NCBI GenBank assembly: GCA_949825045.1
Contig: OX463808.1
Span: 32,053,674 to 32,117,673 of the forward strand
Source: Argyresthia goedartella
Lineage: Eukaryota > Arthropoda > Insecta > Lepidoptera > Argyresthiidae
Reading direction: 5' to 3'
DNA length: 64,000 nt
Numbering within the stretch: position 1 is the stretch's first letter; the number at the start of each line of letters is the position of its first letter. The notes under the pieces were generated by a model, which did no database searches, was not told the DNA's origin, and worked only from the letters and a program-made list of their open reading frames with translations. This document shows, piece after piece, positions 24,039-35,137 of this stretch. The position numbers and the translations under genes were made by a program.

Positions 24039-27000
24039 TTAGGATTTAATGTCTTTAATGTGCCACTTGCCTCTAACTCCGTTAGGGTCTTCTAAAATGT
24101 ATACTAATGGTGAAAGTTTGGTTATTATTTTACACTTGATGAATTTAGGGGCAAGTTTAGCATTAAAGTATGCGCCAGCATTGCCTAAAACATGGTTTTT
24201 ACGCCAAACAGTATTTCCCACATTAAATTCTTTAAAAGACCGGCGAAGATCATAGCGAGCGCTATTTTTAGCGTGAGCTATGTGAAGTTTAGTTTGAACT
24301 CTGTGAAAGATAGATGAGAGGAGACCAGCATTAGACGCGTAAATATCACGAGGCATAAATATCAATTCCTCGAGATTCTGAGTTGGAGTATAGAAGGAAC
24401 CACAAGGTATTGTTTCCCTACCAAAGACTAAAAAGTTTGGAGTAAAGCCAGTAGCAACGTTTGTAGCGCTGTTCATTGCGAACTGAATCTTGGTTGGATA
24501 AGATGGTTGTCCCAGGATCTATGATCGTCCCCTACTAGGGATGCTAGAGCTGTAATAATCGTGCTATTAAATTTCTCTGTAGGATTAACCTGTGGACAAT
24601 ATAAAGCTGTGTGAAAAATACAAGGAACGTTATAAGAATTTAAGAATGAGTGGAATTCTCGCGACTGAAATTGAACAGCGTTGTCCATTATTATAGTTTG
24701 GGGAATGCCATGACCAAAAACACTGAAATTTCTAAGACATTAATTATATTAGCTGAAGTAGCCCGTTTAAGGGGAAAAATCATAGTATATTTAGTAAAAT
24801 TGCAGTTAATTACCAGAATATACTGATTTCTTCTCCGGGTCATAGGCAATGGACCCATAAGATCCAAGGATATAGTTTGAAAAGGTCTGGAACAAAGTTA
24901 AGGTTTACCCATAAGACCATAGGGAGAATGATTAGGGTGTTTGTAGGTTAAGCAGGTTTCACATGTCGAGATTAAATTGGCAATGTCCTTAAACATACCA
25001 GGCCAATAGTATTTTAAACATATTTTCTTGAATGTTTTGAAGATACCAAGGTGGAGTTCTAAAGGGGAACCATGGCTAACTTCAATAAGTGCATGTCTAT
25101 CTTGTGGCAGTGGAACTTCTTTCCAAATAAAGTCATCGTTTAGACGATCGGAAGAATGGATGCAGCGGTAAAGTTTGTTATCCCTGATAGAGTAGTCGGG
25201 ATATGCGTCTGGGTTGTTGGAGCATCCGAGAAAAATCTTGTTGTAGTGTTCAAGTTCACGATCAGGTGGTTCTTCAATCGTAATAGGATGTACACCTTGA
25301 GGTGAAGTTTCTCGTGTATCAGGACGTTCTTTATTCTTATGTCTTGATAATAAGTCATGAACAACGTTATCTTTTCCTTTTTTATGTTTCAGGACAAAAT
25401 TAAAACATGATAAGCGTAGAGTCCAGCGAGCAAGTCTTCCAGATGGATTCGATAAGTTCTGAAACCATTTAAGTGCAGCGTGGTCAGTATATATTGTAAA
25501 TTCCTTACCATTGTCTAGGTAACATCTCCAATGTTCTAGCGCAGTTATTACAGCTAATGTTTCTCTTTCAGTAGTTGAGTAGTTTTGTTGATTTTTGTTT
25601 AGTGCTTTACTCATGTAAGCAATCACGACTTCTTTGTCATCTTGATGTTGGGTAAGCATTGCTCCTATGCCATAATTTGATGCATCACAATGTACAGAGA
25701 AGGGTAGTTCGAAGTTAGGGCAAGCAAGGACAGGAGCAGTTACCAAAGCTTCTTTAAGTTTCTCGAAAGCAGCTGCAGCCTTGGAATTCCATAAAAATTT
25801 AGGGGCGTTCTTCCCGGAACAGGTTAGTTGGTTGAGTGGAGAGGCAATAGTGCTGAAGTTTGGAATGAATCTTCTAAACCAGCTGCAGGTGCCTATGAAT
25901 CTTCGAACTTCTTTTCTGCAAGTAGGTACAGGATATTCTAGAATAGCTTTTATTTTATCTGGATCAGCACGTAGACCATACTCGTCCACTAGAAAACCAA
26001 GGTATTTCAGTTCCTTCCTGAAGAATTGACTCTTTTCAAAGTTAATAGTCAGATTAACAGTTAACGGCGTAAAATCTGATGGATCGGGTGTTAAAATGGG
26101 CGTTCCACAAGGTTCCATATTGGGCCCTTTCTTATTCCTGGTATATATTAATGATCTGCCTTTCATGGTGGAGAAATTAACTGACATAGTGTTGTTTGCT
26201 GATGATACTTCACTGGTCTTCAAAATTGAAAGACAAAAAGGAAAATTTGATGATGTTAATGGTGTATTGTCTTTAACCTTGAATTGGTTCACAGTTAATA
26301 ATTTATTGTTAAACGCTGGTAAAACCAAGTGTATCAAATTCTCACTTCCAAATGTCAGGCAAGTTGAGACCAGTTTAGCGTTAGACAACAGCACGTTAGA
26401 ATTAGTAAATGATACGAAGTTTCTTGGAATAACCATTGATAGCAAATTGCAGTGGGGACCCCACATAGATAAATTGGCTGGTAAATTAAGTTCTGCGGCT
26501 TACGCTGTTAGGAACATCAGACAAAGCACGGATGTGGCTACATCTAGGCTAGTATATTTTAGTTACTTTCATAGTGTGATGTCCTATGGTATCTTGTTGT
26601 GGGGGAAAGCAGCGGATATTCAAACTATTTTTATTTTACAGAAAAGAGCTATTCGAGCAATTTATAATTTAAAACGAACAGACTCCTTAAGAGAGCTTTT
26701 TAAAGAAATTGACATACTAACAGTAGCAAGTCAATTTATTTTCGAAAATATGATGTATGTACGCAAGAACCTTACAACATTTTCCAAACTTAGCGATAGC
26801 TGTAATGTTTACCTAAGAAATAATCACAGACTATGTGCGCCCCGTTTTAGACTCGCGAAGGTTAGCAATTCTTTCAAGGGTCAGTGCATTCTCTACTACA
26901 ATAGGATACCTCTGGAGATTTTGAAAATGCCATTTGAGCAATTTAAAAAGCATGTTAAAGCGACTTTGTCGAAAAAGGGATATTACAATGTTCAAGATTA

Positions 27001-28480
27001 CTTAAATGATAGGACTGTATGGGGTTAATCTGGCTCAACACAGACCTTGCTGTTAATAATTTTGTAATTATTTATTCCAGCTTATTAAATAAAAATAAAT
27101 CATAATTGTATTAGTTAAGCACAACCTATTTTTAAAAGAGATTTAAAAATCAATCTGTGGGAGTTTCTACGCCTTTCTTCTCCCACAGTGGTCCAATGTA
27201 GAGAAGAGGCAAAAAATGACGTTTGCTAAGAATATGTAAATATCTACAGTAATAAAGTACTTTTGAGTTTGAAAAAAAAAATTTGCATATGAAAGTTTTT
27301 CCAGAACTTTCATGAGAAGCGATATGTGCTCATAAAAAGTCTCGCTAATAATAATGATGTCATCCAGATAGCAAAATACCTTGTTCTCAAATTCAGGAGT
27401 AAATAGCGTATCCATTAATCTTTGTTGAGTTGCAGGTGAGTTAGTGAGACCAAAAGGCATTACTTTGAATCTGAACATACCTCTTCCAGGAACATAAAAT
27501 GCTGTCTTGTCTCTATCAGCAGGATTCAAGGGAATCTCCCAAAATGCTTTCGCAATGTCGATGCTTGATAAGTGTTTGGCATTTCTCAGGTTGTCCAAAA
27601 TTTCGCTTATTAGAGGCAGACTATAAGCATCACGACGTGTAACTGAGTTAAGCTTCCTGCTATCTACGCAGAAACGCCATTCCCCATTCTTCTTTGGAGT
27701 GATGAGGACTGGGGATAACCAAGGACTTTCGCATTGTTCAATGACATTCCATCCCAGCATCTTGTCAACTTCATTAATTAAAGCCTTTTGTTTTTCAGGA
27801 GACAGTCTGTAACATCTTTGTTTGATCGGAAGAGAATCACCAGTGTCAATCTTGTGGGTGATAAAGTGTGTGTTTCCCAGAACACCTTTTTCTTCAAAAG
27901 AGATTGTCTTGAAGCGTTGGATGATGTCATTAGCGATGTTCTTTTGATTAGGAGTTAAATGCTCATAAAGTGAAACTTTAATATCTTTAGTGTTGATAGC
28001 AAAGCATTTAGGATCTGTAAAGTTAAGAGAAGCTAAACCACTAGGTAGAAGATTAAATTTTCTCCAAAAGTCAATACCTAGTATAAGAGAAGTAAAATAT
28101 TTCAGGGAAAACATAAGCTTTAATCAAGTGAGTTTCGTTATTGAAATGGACAGGTAAGTCAAAATAACCCAAGGAATTAATTTTTTGATTATTAGCAGTA
28201 GAGACAGTAATAAGATCTGACTTGAAAAGTTTGCAGCCCAGTTTAAGAATTTCCAAATGAGAATTATTACCCAGAATAGTTACTGAGCTGCCAGAATCTA
28301 GTAAACCAGACAAAGTTAAGTCATAAATTTTGACATTAACGAATGGACGATTAAGATCTTGTTCTTTGGAGTAGAGTGTAGAAGAGATTTTGTAGCAAGC
28401 AAAGAAGTTTTGAATTGTTTTGATCCAATTAGTCCACTCGTCCTTATCAAAGTTTGAGTTACTCTTCAAGTCAGCAGTTA
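24039..28480 (-). pseudogene. pol: Gypsy copy 2 pol, interrupted by a LINE and broken near the integrase
   Basis: The frame enters at the slippery site near 28481. The protease (LLDSGSSVTILG) is at about 28300 and RT runs to YLDD near 27370. The LINE at 26057-27284 then cuts RT after SYAN. RT resumes (LTINFEKSQFF) at 26050, followed by RNase H (CDASNYGIGAML, TDHAALKWF) and the HHCC part of integrase. A TAA near 24895 and frame breaks near 24715 and 24490 (a short insertion relative to copy 1) disrupt the catalytic core; the C-terminal part is open at 24039-24476. Copy 2 keeps the RNase H junction that copy 1 lost, and copy 1 keeps some integrase bases lost here. Not functional. Confidence 0.85.
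26057..27284 (+). mobile_element. 5'-truncated LINE inserted in gypsy copy 2
   Basis: Comparison with copy 1 places the junctions after 'gtcagatta' (26056) and before 'gcatatgaaag' (27285). The insert starts within RT and keeps an open frame to 27028: GVPQGSILGPF, the catalytic FADDTSLVF, then the C-terminal domain ending NDRTVWG. The 3' UTR ends 'cagtaataaagtac' followed by a TTTTGAGTTTGA tail and poly(A). The family is the same as at 38003-40494. No clear target duplication was seen. Endonuclease and N-terminal RT are absent, so it is dead on arrival. Confidence 0.85.
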
Positions 28481-29869
28481 GTTTTTTGTACTAGTATTAG
28501 GTTTGGGAGAACAAGTAGGGCACTCTGCAGTTTTAAAACCCTTAAGACCACATTTGAAACAAATCACGAATCGTGGTTGAGTGCAACTGTTCAAAGTATG
28601 ACCTAGTTTACGACAGCGAACGCAAAAAGAACTTTCTTGGGGAGCTGCAGTTTGAGAGAGACTATTAACTTGTCTAGAAGGGTATTTGTAGGTTGGAGTG
28701 AATTTATTCATGAAGGGAGGAGAAGGTCGTGAGTTATTAGAAGAGTTTGGAGAGTCAACTGAACTTGAAGTGGAATGCTTGTAGTTGAATTCAGAAACAT
28801 GAGGACTTTGTTGCTAATTTGGTTCTTTAAATTATTTGTCTTTGTCTAGGAACTTTTCGTAGTTTTGGCAAGTGGCCAGAAGGGAATCGATAGAGTCAAT
28901 GTCCTTTAGAGCTACGAAGACTGAATAAAATGGGCGAATATTTCTCAAAATAATCTCCAATTGTTATGTTTCAGAAAGTCTTTTTGAAAGGTGAGCGAAC
29001 ATTCCAGACATGATGGAAATATAGATGACGATAGGTTCATCACAACCTTGAGTACGATTCCTAATCGCTTCTAGAAGTTTATGATCATAATCAAAACCAA
29101 CAAAGTCTTTGATTAGTAAAGTAGAAAGTTCGTTCCAAGTTAAGTTTGGATTCTGATTATATTTAAATCTGAACCAATGAAGGGCATTGTCGGTGAAAAT
29201 TTCGAACGCCTGAGAAATTAACAAGTCCTTGGACAAGCCACGAGTTAAGCTATATTCTTCAAGTTTTTGAAGAAAGGATCTTGGACAGCTCTTACCATTG
29301 AAGGTGTGTCTTTTCAGATCTTTGAAGACGTTAGTTGGAGGGAAAGATTGAGGTGGTGGTGGAGGATACGGGGTATGGGTCTGGACAGAAGTTTGAGAAA
29401 CAAGAGGGGGTTCCATGACAGTCGGGTCAGCAGGAAGGTCCAGTGATGGAGGGTCATTTGCAGTTGAAGGTGGAGTCAAGGATTCGAATTGTTTAGAAAT
29501 AACATCAAATTTCATCTTCAAAGTATCGAAACTAGCTTTAGAGTCTGGATATAAGTCCGTATCTATTCGCTCCAATCTGTAAAAAACATGATTAATAAAA
29601 GTTTCTATTAATCGTAAATATTTGGTTTCACCTTGTAAAAATTTTTCAATTTTACAATCCAGGTAAGTCAGAGTAGAACTAATTTGAGACAAGTCATCCT
29701 CAATCGGAACTGGAGAAGTCAGAATATCTTCGGGGTGAGAATTCGCAACTAAACGCAAAACCTGTTTTTTAAGAAGCAAAATAGTATTAGCTGGTTCCTC
29801 ATATCTAATCTTTACTTCGTTTTCGAGCTCGGCCTTGTTCAGGAATTCGTACTTAATAACCCTTTCCAT
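28478..29869 (-). pseudogene. gag: Gypsy copy 2 gag
   Basis: The start is the ATG at 29869-29867 (MERVIKYEF); upstream in-frame codons lack a better ATG. The capsid-like part is open to TAA at 28961-28963, the same stop as in copy 1. A further private break lies between about 28712 and 28860 (in-frame stops near 28816 and 28832). The nucleocapsid part is open at 28478-28711 with CVRCRKLGHTLNSC (CX2CX4HX4C) and a second cluster CFKCGLKGFKTAEC, where the His is Phe. It is more complete than copy 1 in its first 300 codons. Confidence 0.8.
28481..28487 (-). promoter_or_regulatory. -1 frameshift heptamer A AAA AAC before gag stop
   Basis: In gag codon phase the minus strand reads A AAA AAC and the next codon is the gag stop TAA (28480-28478). 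A one-base backward slip places the ribosome in the pol frame, which is open from here. A AAA AAC is a canonical retroviral slippery sequence. Copy 1 has lost this arrangement. Confidence 0.75.
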
Positions 29870-30108
29870 TGTAATACTTAAGTGTAGAGTCAAGTGTTAT
29901 AGAAGTGAAGTGAAGTGAAGTGAAGTAATGTAAGTTAAATGTAGGCCTAAATATAATCCAGATGAGTTGAAAAACTAGATGAAGTTTTGTTTTAGAATTT
30001 GGAAAATATGAAAAGGATGAATAGATAAAGATTTAAGAGCGAAAGAGAAAGCAAATCAAAGGGAAAGAGACAAGGCGCAGAAAAGGTGAAGGGTGGAGAA
30101 GAACTTTT

Positions 30109-30121
30109 ACGTTGGGCGCCA
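30109..30121 (-). promoter_or_regulatory. Primer binding site, gypsy copy 2
   Basis: The same 13-base tRNA-Lys complement as in copy 1. The leader here is about 33 bases longer than in copy 1 just inside the site (30074-30108). Confidence 0.8.
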
Positions 30122-30124
30122 AAA

Positions 30125-31297
30125 AGGATATTTACCTAACCAGAACCTAACAGAAAACAACCAGGATAAAATTTAGAAATGACAGTTTATTAGGGCTATA
30201 TACAGTGACTATTTTAAAAAAAAATGGTAGGAAGATGAAGGTGGATGAAGTGAGACAAGGTTTTTTAAAAAAAAACAGATATCAGGTAAAAAAGAAAGGA
30301 AGCGGAGGACACGGAGAGTAAGAGGCCGATGAAGCAGTAGACGCCTGGTGAACCGGTCAATGGAGGCACTGGCGGGCGATGTAGGAGTTGCAGTTGGAGA
30401 GTGTGGCCGGCGGCCAATCGGTCATCAGACCCCGACGGGCAGCAGGAGTAGGGGCCCTGGTACCGAAACGCCGGCCAGGGTAGAGGCCCGCAGCGTATCG
30501 GCCTGAAGTCACTGATGAGCAGGTGTAGCCGAGAACGGGCAGGTGAAGTGGAGACTCAACGAAGCGCTGACCAGGGTGCAGGTGTAGCCGAGAACGGGCA
30601 GGTGAAGTGGAGACTCAACCAAGCGCTGACCAGGGTAGAGACTCGCCAAGTCAGGAGGCGTTGCAGTAGCGGCTCCCAGGATCCCGGGGCAGTGCGACCC
30701 CGGGATAAGGCCTTTAGGTGATTCTTCTTGTTTGAGAACTGAAGTGAGACTCAAGAATTTCAGAAATGTTCCGCTCTTATACCCTTTTTGGAGAGTTCTA
30801 AAAATTATTTAAATTAAAAGCAATTTTTGTGAGTGGCCAAGAGAGAAAAAGTATTTTTGTAAAAGTATTGAAGCAAACATATCAGACCGCTAACGAGTTT
30901 AAATGGACATTGCCATGACAACCAGATAAACAACAACATAATAAATGTCAGATTTTGGTTTCAGGCTCGTAATAGAAAAATTAACAAGTTCACATAGCCA
31001 AAATTACATAACAGCGAAAGATAAAAGGGTAGCGCACCAGCGCGCATGAAGCCCGAGATTGCAGAGTTTCGGAGAAGCCAAATACAGGGTCACCAAAGGT
31101 AAACCCCTTCGCTATCGATTTAGAAGTGCTGATAGTGTGAAAATATGAAGCGAAAATGATTTGTTAATGTGTTCTTATGGTTTAAAACGTTACAGGGTCC
31201 TATGAAAATAAAGGTGAACAAAATATACAGCTATGCAGCTCAGCAAGTATCCAGCTGATCATCCTGGAAAATGACATGTAAGTAGCATAACACTACA
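30125..31297 (-). repeat. LTR D (5' LTR of gypsy copy 2), missing its inner 9 bp
   Basis: It ends ACTACA at 31297 and is followed by the CCTC duplication. At the inner edge the primer site and AAAA run directly into 'aggatatttacc', so TGTCGTGTA is absent exactly at the LTR terminus. Its body variants match LTR A, including 'acgcctgg', the two-unit 59-bp repeat and 'tatacagctatgcagctcagcaag'. Confidence 0.85.
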
Positions 31298-32130
31298 CCT
31301 CATCATCAATCGTTTCTCAATCAGCGTTTGTCAAGATTTACATCACCTTGACCAAATCGTCACGTACTGAAAACACATTATTAAAAATAGTAGGTGTCGA
31401 TACGAACGAAACAAAGATGAAAATCGCCCACAAGTGATCATAATACTTCAACGAAATAAAATATCTCGGCACATATATTACGGCAGGAAATAGGAGAGAC
31501 ACAGTAAAGAAGAGATGCCGCCAAGCCATAAGCAAACAGTTCCAAGGCCCTTATAATGCATTTTATAAAGAAATCCAACATGGACTGAAAAATAGTTCGC
31601 CTGATTTAAAAAAAATGGTTACTGCACCGCGTATAACATATGGAGTAAAAGTGGTAGCCCTTACCAAAGCTAACCGTTCTAGACTAAGAAAATATGAACG
31701 CCAGATCCTCAGAGACATGTTGGAGAACGCCAGAAGCTATCCAAGACATAATGAAATTCACGACTTACTCCAGGGCAAAAACAATAACCAAATGAATCAA
31801 AATCCACCGAATGTGTATGGATACACACATTTTGTGATGCCCGCAATAACACCTACTCCAAGCCGCATTCATCTATGAAGCAAGGGAGAAGAAAATAAAA
31901 GGAGAACAAGAACTTGTAGAATCCAAAAGCTGCTCTCTATATTCCACATCCTCCCCATTCCACATATTCTATATTGGTTTCAGGCTGAAGAGTCGATTGA
32001 ATTCACTCTCTTTTCCTCTCCTCTTGAACAGGTAATTCCACCCTCTTCAAAACTCGTGCCCTCTGGTATGCCAGCCGAAAGACCGGAACAGGTTCAGAAC
32101 CCTGGCGGGAGAGGCACCGCTCATTCATTC
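31298..32130 (+). pseudogene. LINE 3' part, continuation of the element cut at 11489
   Basis: After CCTC the frame continues the RT palm. Further on come NEIKYLGTYITAGNRRDTVKKRCRQAI and, at 31615-31790, RITYGVKVVALTKANRSRLRKYERQILRDML, the usual post-RT segment in which a 'Y-G' box precedes an 'R-K-x-E-R-x-I-L-R' helix. Frame breaks follow. The 3' region ends near 32110 in a CATT-rich run ('ctcattcattcat') that may be the tail. Together with 9243-11489 it is one old LINE carrying 19.8 kb of later DNA. Confidence 0.65.
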
Positions 32131-33040
32131 ATACATTCATTTATAAGACAAAAAAGACATCGGCAATAAGCTAAACTGGTATTAGGTAGGAACAAATAAT
32201 AACAAGGTAATACATATATAACATAACAAGGTAGTAAATTAGTAATAAATTTTACAAAATGCAGATACTTTGCCACAATTAAAAAGATTTAGTTTTAATT
32301 TATTCTTAAAGAAAATTAATTGAACTATTGAAAATATCTACGTCGAACAAGTCATCACTACGCATTATTAAATACCCGGTTTCGTTTAGGGAGATGATAT
32401 GAGATTGTGTTGTAGTTGTTATATAAGGGTAAACTTTAAAATATAAGAGGTATTTTTTTTATTGAAAATATATTCTAACTACAAAAATTATATTAAAATA
32501 TTTGGTTATCCGGGGTATATATGTAAAAAAAAAACTTACTCGAGAGCAAGCTGTAATGATCATATTTTGGGAAAGATTCGTCCTGGAACGCATTTGAAAC
32601 ATAATCGGCTTCATCTTTGTTAGTGTTGACCGAAGTGACACCAAAATAAGTCATTTGGAAGTAGGCACTGTACGCTTTTATATTTTGAAGAAAGTGTTTT
32701 GATTCTGGATAATTATATGTTAGATGAAACTTTGATAACAAAACCTATGTTTCTAATCCTGTCTGAAATAATTAATTAATTTACCTCACAGTAACAACAT
32801 TTCGTCGAAGTAGGTCGCTCGATGCATGTCATCGTCGCGTGGATGGTGATGACGGCAGCTGGGCGGACGTGACGCATGTTGATACTGGATACTGCTCAAA
32901 GATGCACGTGGTTGTCATCTTCTTGAGTTGGCCGGGATAACCCTGGTCCGCTTCGATGGCCGGGATAGCCCTGACCTGTTCGAGCCGGGAAACCCTCACT
33001 CCTCGTCCGGTCGCAGAAAATCTTCATACTGATAAAATAA
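32131..33040. other. AT-rich stretch without recognised feature
   Basis: Short frames only. 32820-33010 is GC-richer with a near-repeat 'ggccgggata(a/g)ccctg' (32933 and 32959), otherwise unassigned. Confidence 0.4.
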
Positions 33041-33058
33041 ATCAGGATTCACTCGTAC

Positions 33059-33180
33059 ATGTTTGACGGTGGTGCTGCCGATTTTGATGACGGCGCTTTC
33101 GGTGGTGTTGGTGGTGGTGCTGCCGATGTTGATGATGGTGCTGCTGGTGATGATGGCGGTTGTTCTTCTTTCTTCTTGGG
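33059..33180. repeat. (GGTGVTG)n-like low-complexity tract
   Basis: A trinucleotide-periodic run of 'ggtgctgcc/gatgatggt' would encode Gly/Ala/Asp on plus or His/Gln on minus. It lies in what would be the leader of the minus-strand LTR element whose primer site is at 33241-33249. A coding role is not supported. Confidence 0.6.
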
Positions 33181-33240
33181 CTCTTCACTTAACTGCCATT
33201 TGGCACAGCACTACCTCGTGAAAGGTAGGCTGGCCTGGCA

Positions 33241-33249
33241 AGGTCGCCA
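33241..33249 (-). promoter_or_regulatory. Primer binding site candidate, tRNA-Arg-like
   Basis: The minus strand TGGCGACCT directly abuts the LTR end. TGGCGACC is the start of the Arg-tRNA complement I recall for mdg1/412-type elements; the match weakens after eight bases. Confidence 0.5.
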
Positions 33250-33534
33250 TGTAATAAAGGATAAATGATACGATAGTTGTTGGTAGTAGAAGTCCGTTTA
33301 TTGAACGTGCGTGTACTTATATACCTACATTATTGCTAACACAGCACTACGTATATTATGTTGTAGTTAACTCTAACATCTAGCCTATTGCACGTACCAC
33401 CATACTACACGAGTGTTCTGGACTGTTCTATAAATTTCAAGATTGCGAAACTTCCAACCCTTCATCTTCAAAAACACGCCCTACAGGTAAAAACGGGATC
33501 CTTCTTTAAGGACGGGAGATAGAGGGCTTCAACA
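33250..33534 (-). repeat. Putative 5' LTR of an otherwise missing element
   Basis: On the minus strand it begins TGTTGAAGCC and ends TTTATTACA, giving TG...CA ends with the primer-site-like sequence immediately beyond. Inside are a TATA-like 'ggtatataag' and, about 25 bases later, AATAAA, the normal promoter and polyadenylation order of an LTR. No second LTR and no gag or pol follow to the left, so it is a 5' remnant. Edges are inferred from motifs, not from a second copy. Confidence 0.5.
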
Positions 33535-34377
33535 CCATATAGCTCTTTTGATCGCTTCGGGGCTCATCCCTGAGTTTTAGCGGCACGCAATTTGAAAATT
33601 TTATTTTATAATCTATATTCATTATTGGCATAACAAGTTTTACTTCTAGGAATAACGAATAGAGGTTTTATCTTACAATTACGGACCCGTTTGCAAGGCA
33701 CTCGCAAACAAAGTTTATGTAGTAACATAGATGCATCAACGTGGTTATTTGTGATTTTATAAAGCAGAGTTGCATCAATGTAGTTACCGCAGTTAATGAG
33801 TGGACTAATATTGTATTTCTTCGCTGATGTACTTTATATAATCTATTGGTGCACAATCCGAACTATAGTCGATAGCTTTAATATAAAAAATATACTCTTT
33901 CTATTCGGTCTTATTTAACTTGTACAATGAATACCTAACTCAGCATGCGAACTTCAGTTTGCTGCGTAATTAACTAATACATAAAAAATTTACGTTTACA
34001 AAAGGGTTACCGACGCGCAATATAAAACCTAGCTGTTTGTAGGATTGAGATAGTATGTTATCTATATGAGGGGCAAAGGACAGTTTAGAATCTATGGTGA
34101 TACCTAGGCACGGACTTGTGACGCAGTGGAATAAATAGGAACAGAGAGAAAGGTTCTAAGGAGCCTGCAAAATTCATACCTATATTAGTAGGGTTGGCAA
34201 AAGAAAAAATAATATTAACAAACTGTTACGGGCTTTTATTGAGCGATTTTATTATCTTATTCTTATTCCTTTGTAATACTTAGGTATCTAATACAGTTTG
34301 TCACATGAGGTCATTATAATATCAACTACTCATAATGGAACTTCAATATTAGAACAACAACACTCTAATATTGTGAT
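33535..34377. other. AT-rich stretch without recognised feature
   Basis: Only short frames occur on both strands. No conserved motif, RNA gene or repeat edge could be supported here. Confidence 0.4.
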
Positions 34378-34562
34378 ATCGTGTAGGTTGCTTTGCGGCC
34401 ATAATTTTATGTCGTATGTGTGTTTTCCCTAGGGCCATTATTTACAGAGATATATCGATAGAAAATATTATGGCGCATTATCTCGAGAAGGGAGATGTGC
34501 ACGATGAAAACGAATATGTCCTAAACTAATGGCAAAGAGCAACCCTATGCGATAGCGGAATA
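34378..34562. repeat. Dispersed repeat, copy 1
   Basis: Shares an ordered series of blocks with 58010-58195: 'atcgtgtaggt(t/a)', 'cataattttatgtc(g/a)tatg', 'gttttccctagg', 'gagatat(atcgat)' and 'gaggtgcacga'-like. Same orientation. No terminal repeats were recognised and the origin is unknown. Confidence 0.65.
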
Positions 34563-35099
34563 CTTAACTTAAAAAATACTGAACACCTGTGGGGTATGTC
34601 AGTCAAAGTCATCGGTTCAATCATACTTGTTATAGCCCCACACCTAGCTTATATATTTAATAAATGTGTTGATGATGGAGCTTTCCCAGACCTCATGAAA
34701 CACAGTAAACTTATACCTCTGTTCAAGTCGGGAGACAAGGGTGATCCGTCAAATTTCAGACCAATATCGGTTCTTCCAGCACTAAGTAAATTTTTTAAAA
34801 ATATTTTACTCAATCAAATGCTCTGACACTTCAGCCGTACAAAACAACTCCACGCCAAGTAATACGGTTTCACTAGGGGTAAATCGACTACGGATGCAGG
34901 CATTACCCTTATATCTCATATTTATTCTGCATGTGAAGCCGCACAGGATGCTATCGGTGTTTTTTGCGATCTGTCGAAGGCATTTGATTGTGTTGATCAT
35001 GACACGTTACTAATTAAATTAAATGATTACGGAGTTATAACTTTATTTCTAACTCCGTAATCATTCTATCTCCGTATTTCTAACTCCGTAATCCTCTAA

Positions 35100-35137
35100 C
35101 TTAGTAGATCCAACGCTTTAGCGTTGGATCTACTAAG
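35100..35137. repeat. Perfect 18-bp palindrome inside the LINE copy
   Basis: CTTAGTAGATCCAACGCT and its exact reverse complement are separated by TT. The right arm is normal LINE sequence; the left arm is an inverted copy of it, next to inverted pieces of 'aactccgtaatcatt'. The pattern fits template switching during copying or repair. Confidence 0.9.

Larger units (their letters stand above)
11490..31297 (-). mobile_element. Composite Ty3/gypsy block bounded by a CCTC duplication
   Basis: The block contains LTR A, internal region 1, LTR B, 3.17 kb of foreign DNA, LTR C, internal region 2 with a LINE insert, and LTR D, all gypsy parts on the minus strand. CCTC at 11486-11489 is repeated at 31298-31301 just outside LTR D. 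Removing the block with one CCTC restores the RT frame of the host LINE (D-L then I-I-N). LTRs A and D share variants that B lacks ('acgcctgg', 'gaaaatatgaagcg', 'tatacagctatgcag'). A and D are thus the original pair. Neither A/B nor C/D has matching flanks. Confidence 0.75.

Noticed and set aside
33059..33268. 69-codon Gly/Ala/Asp-rich frame as a small gene
   Set aside because: Composition follows from a trinucleotide repeat; it lies in the presumed leader of an LTR element on the other strand.
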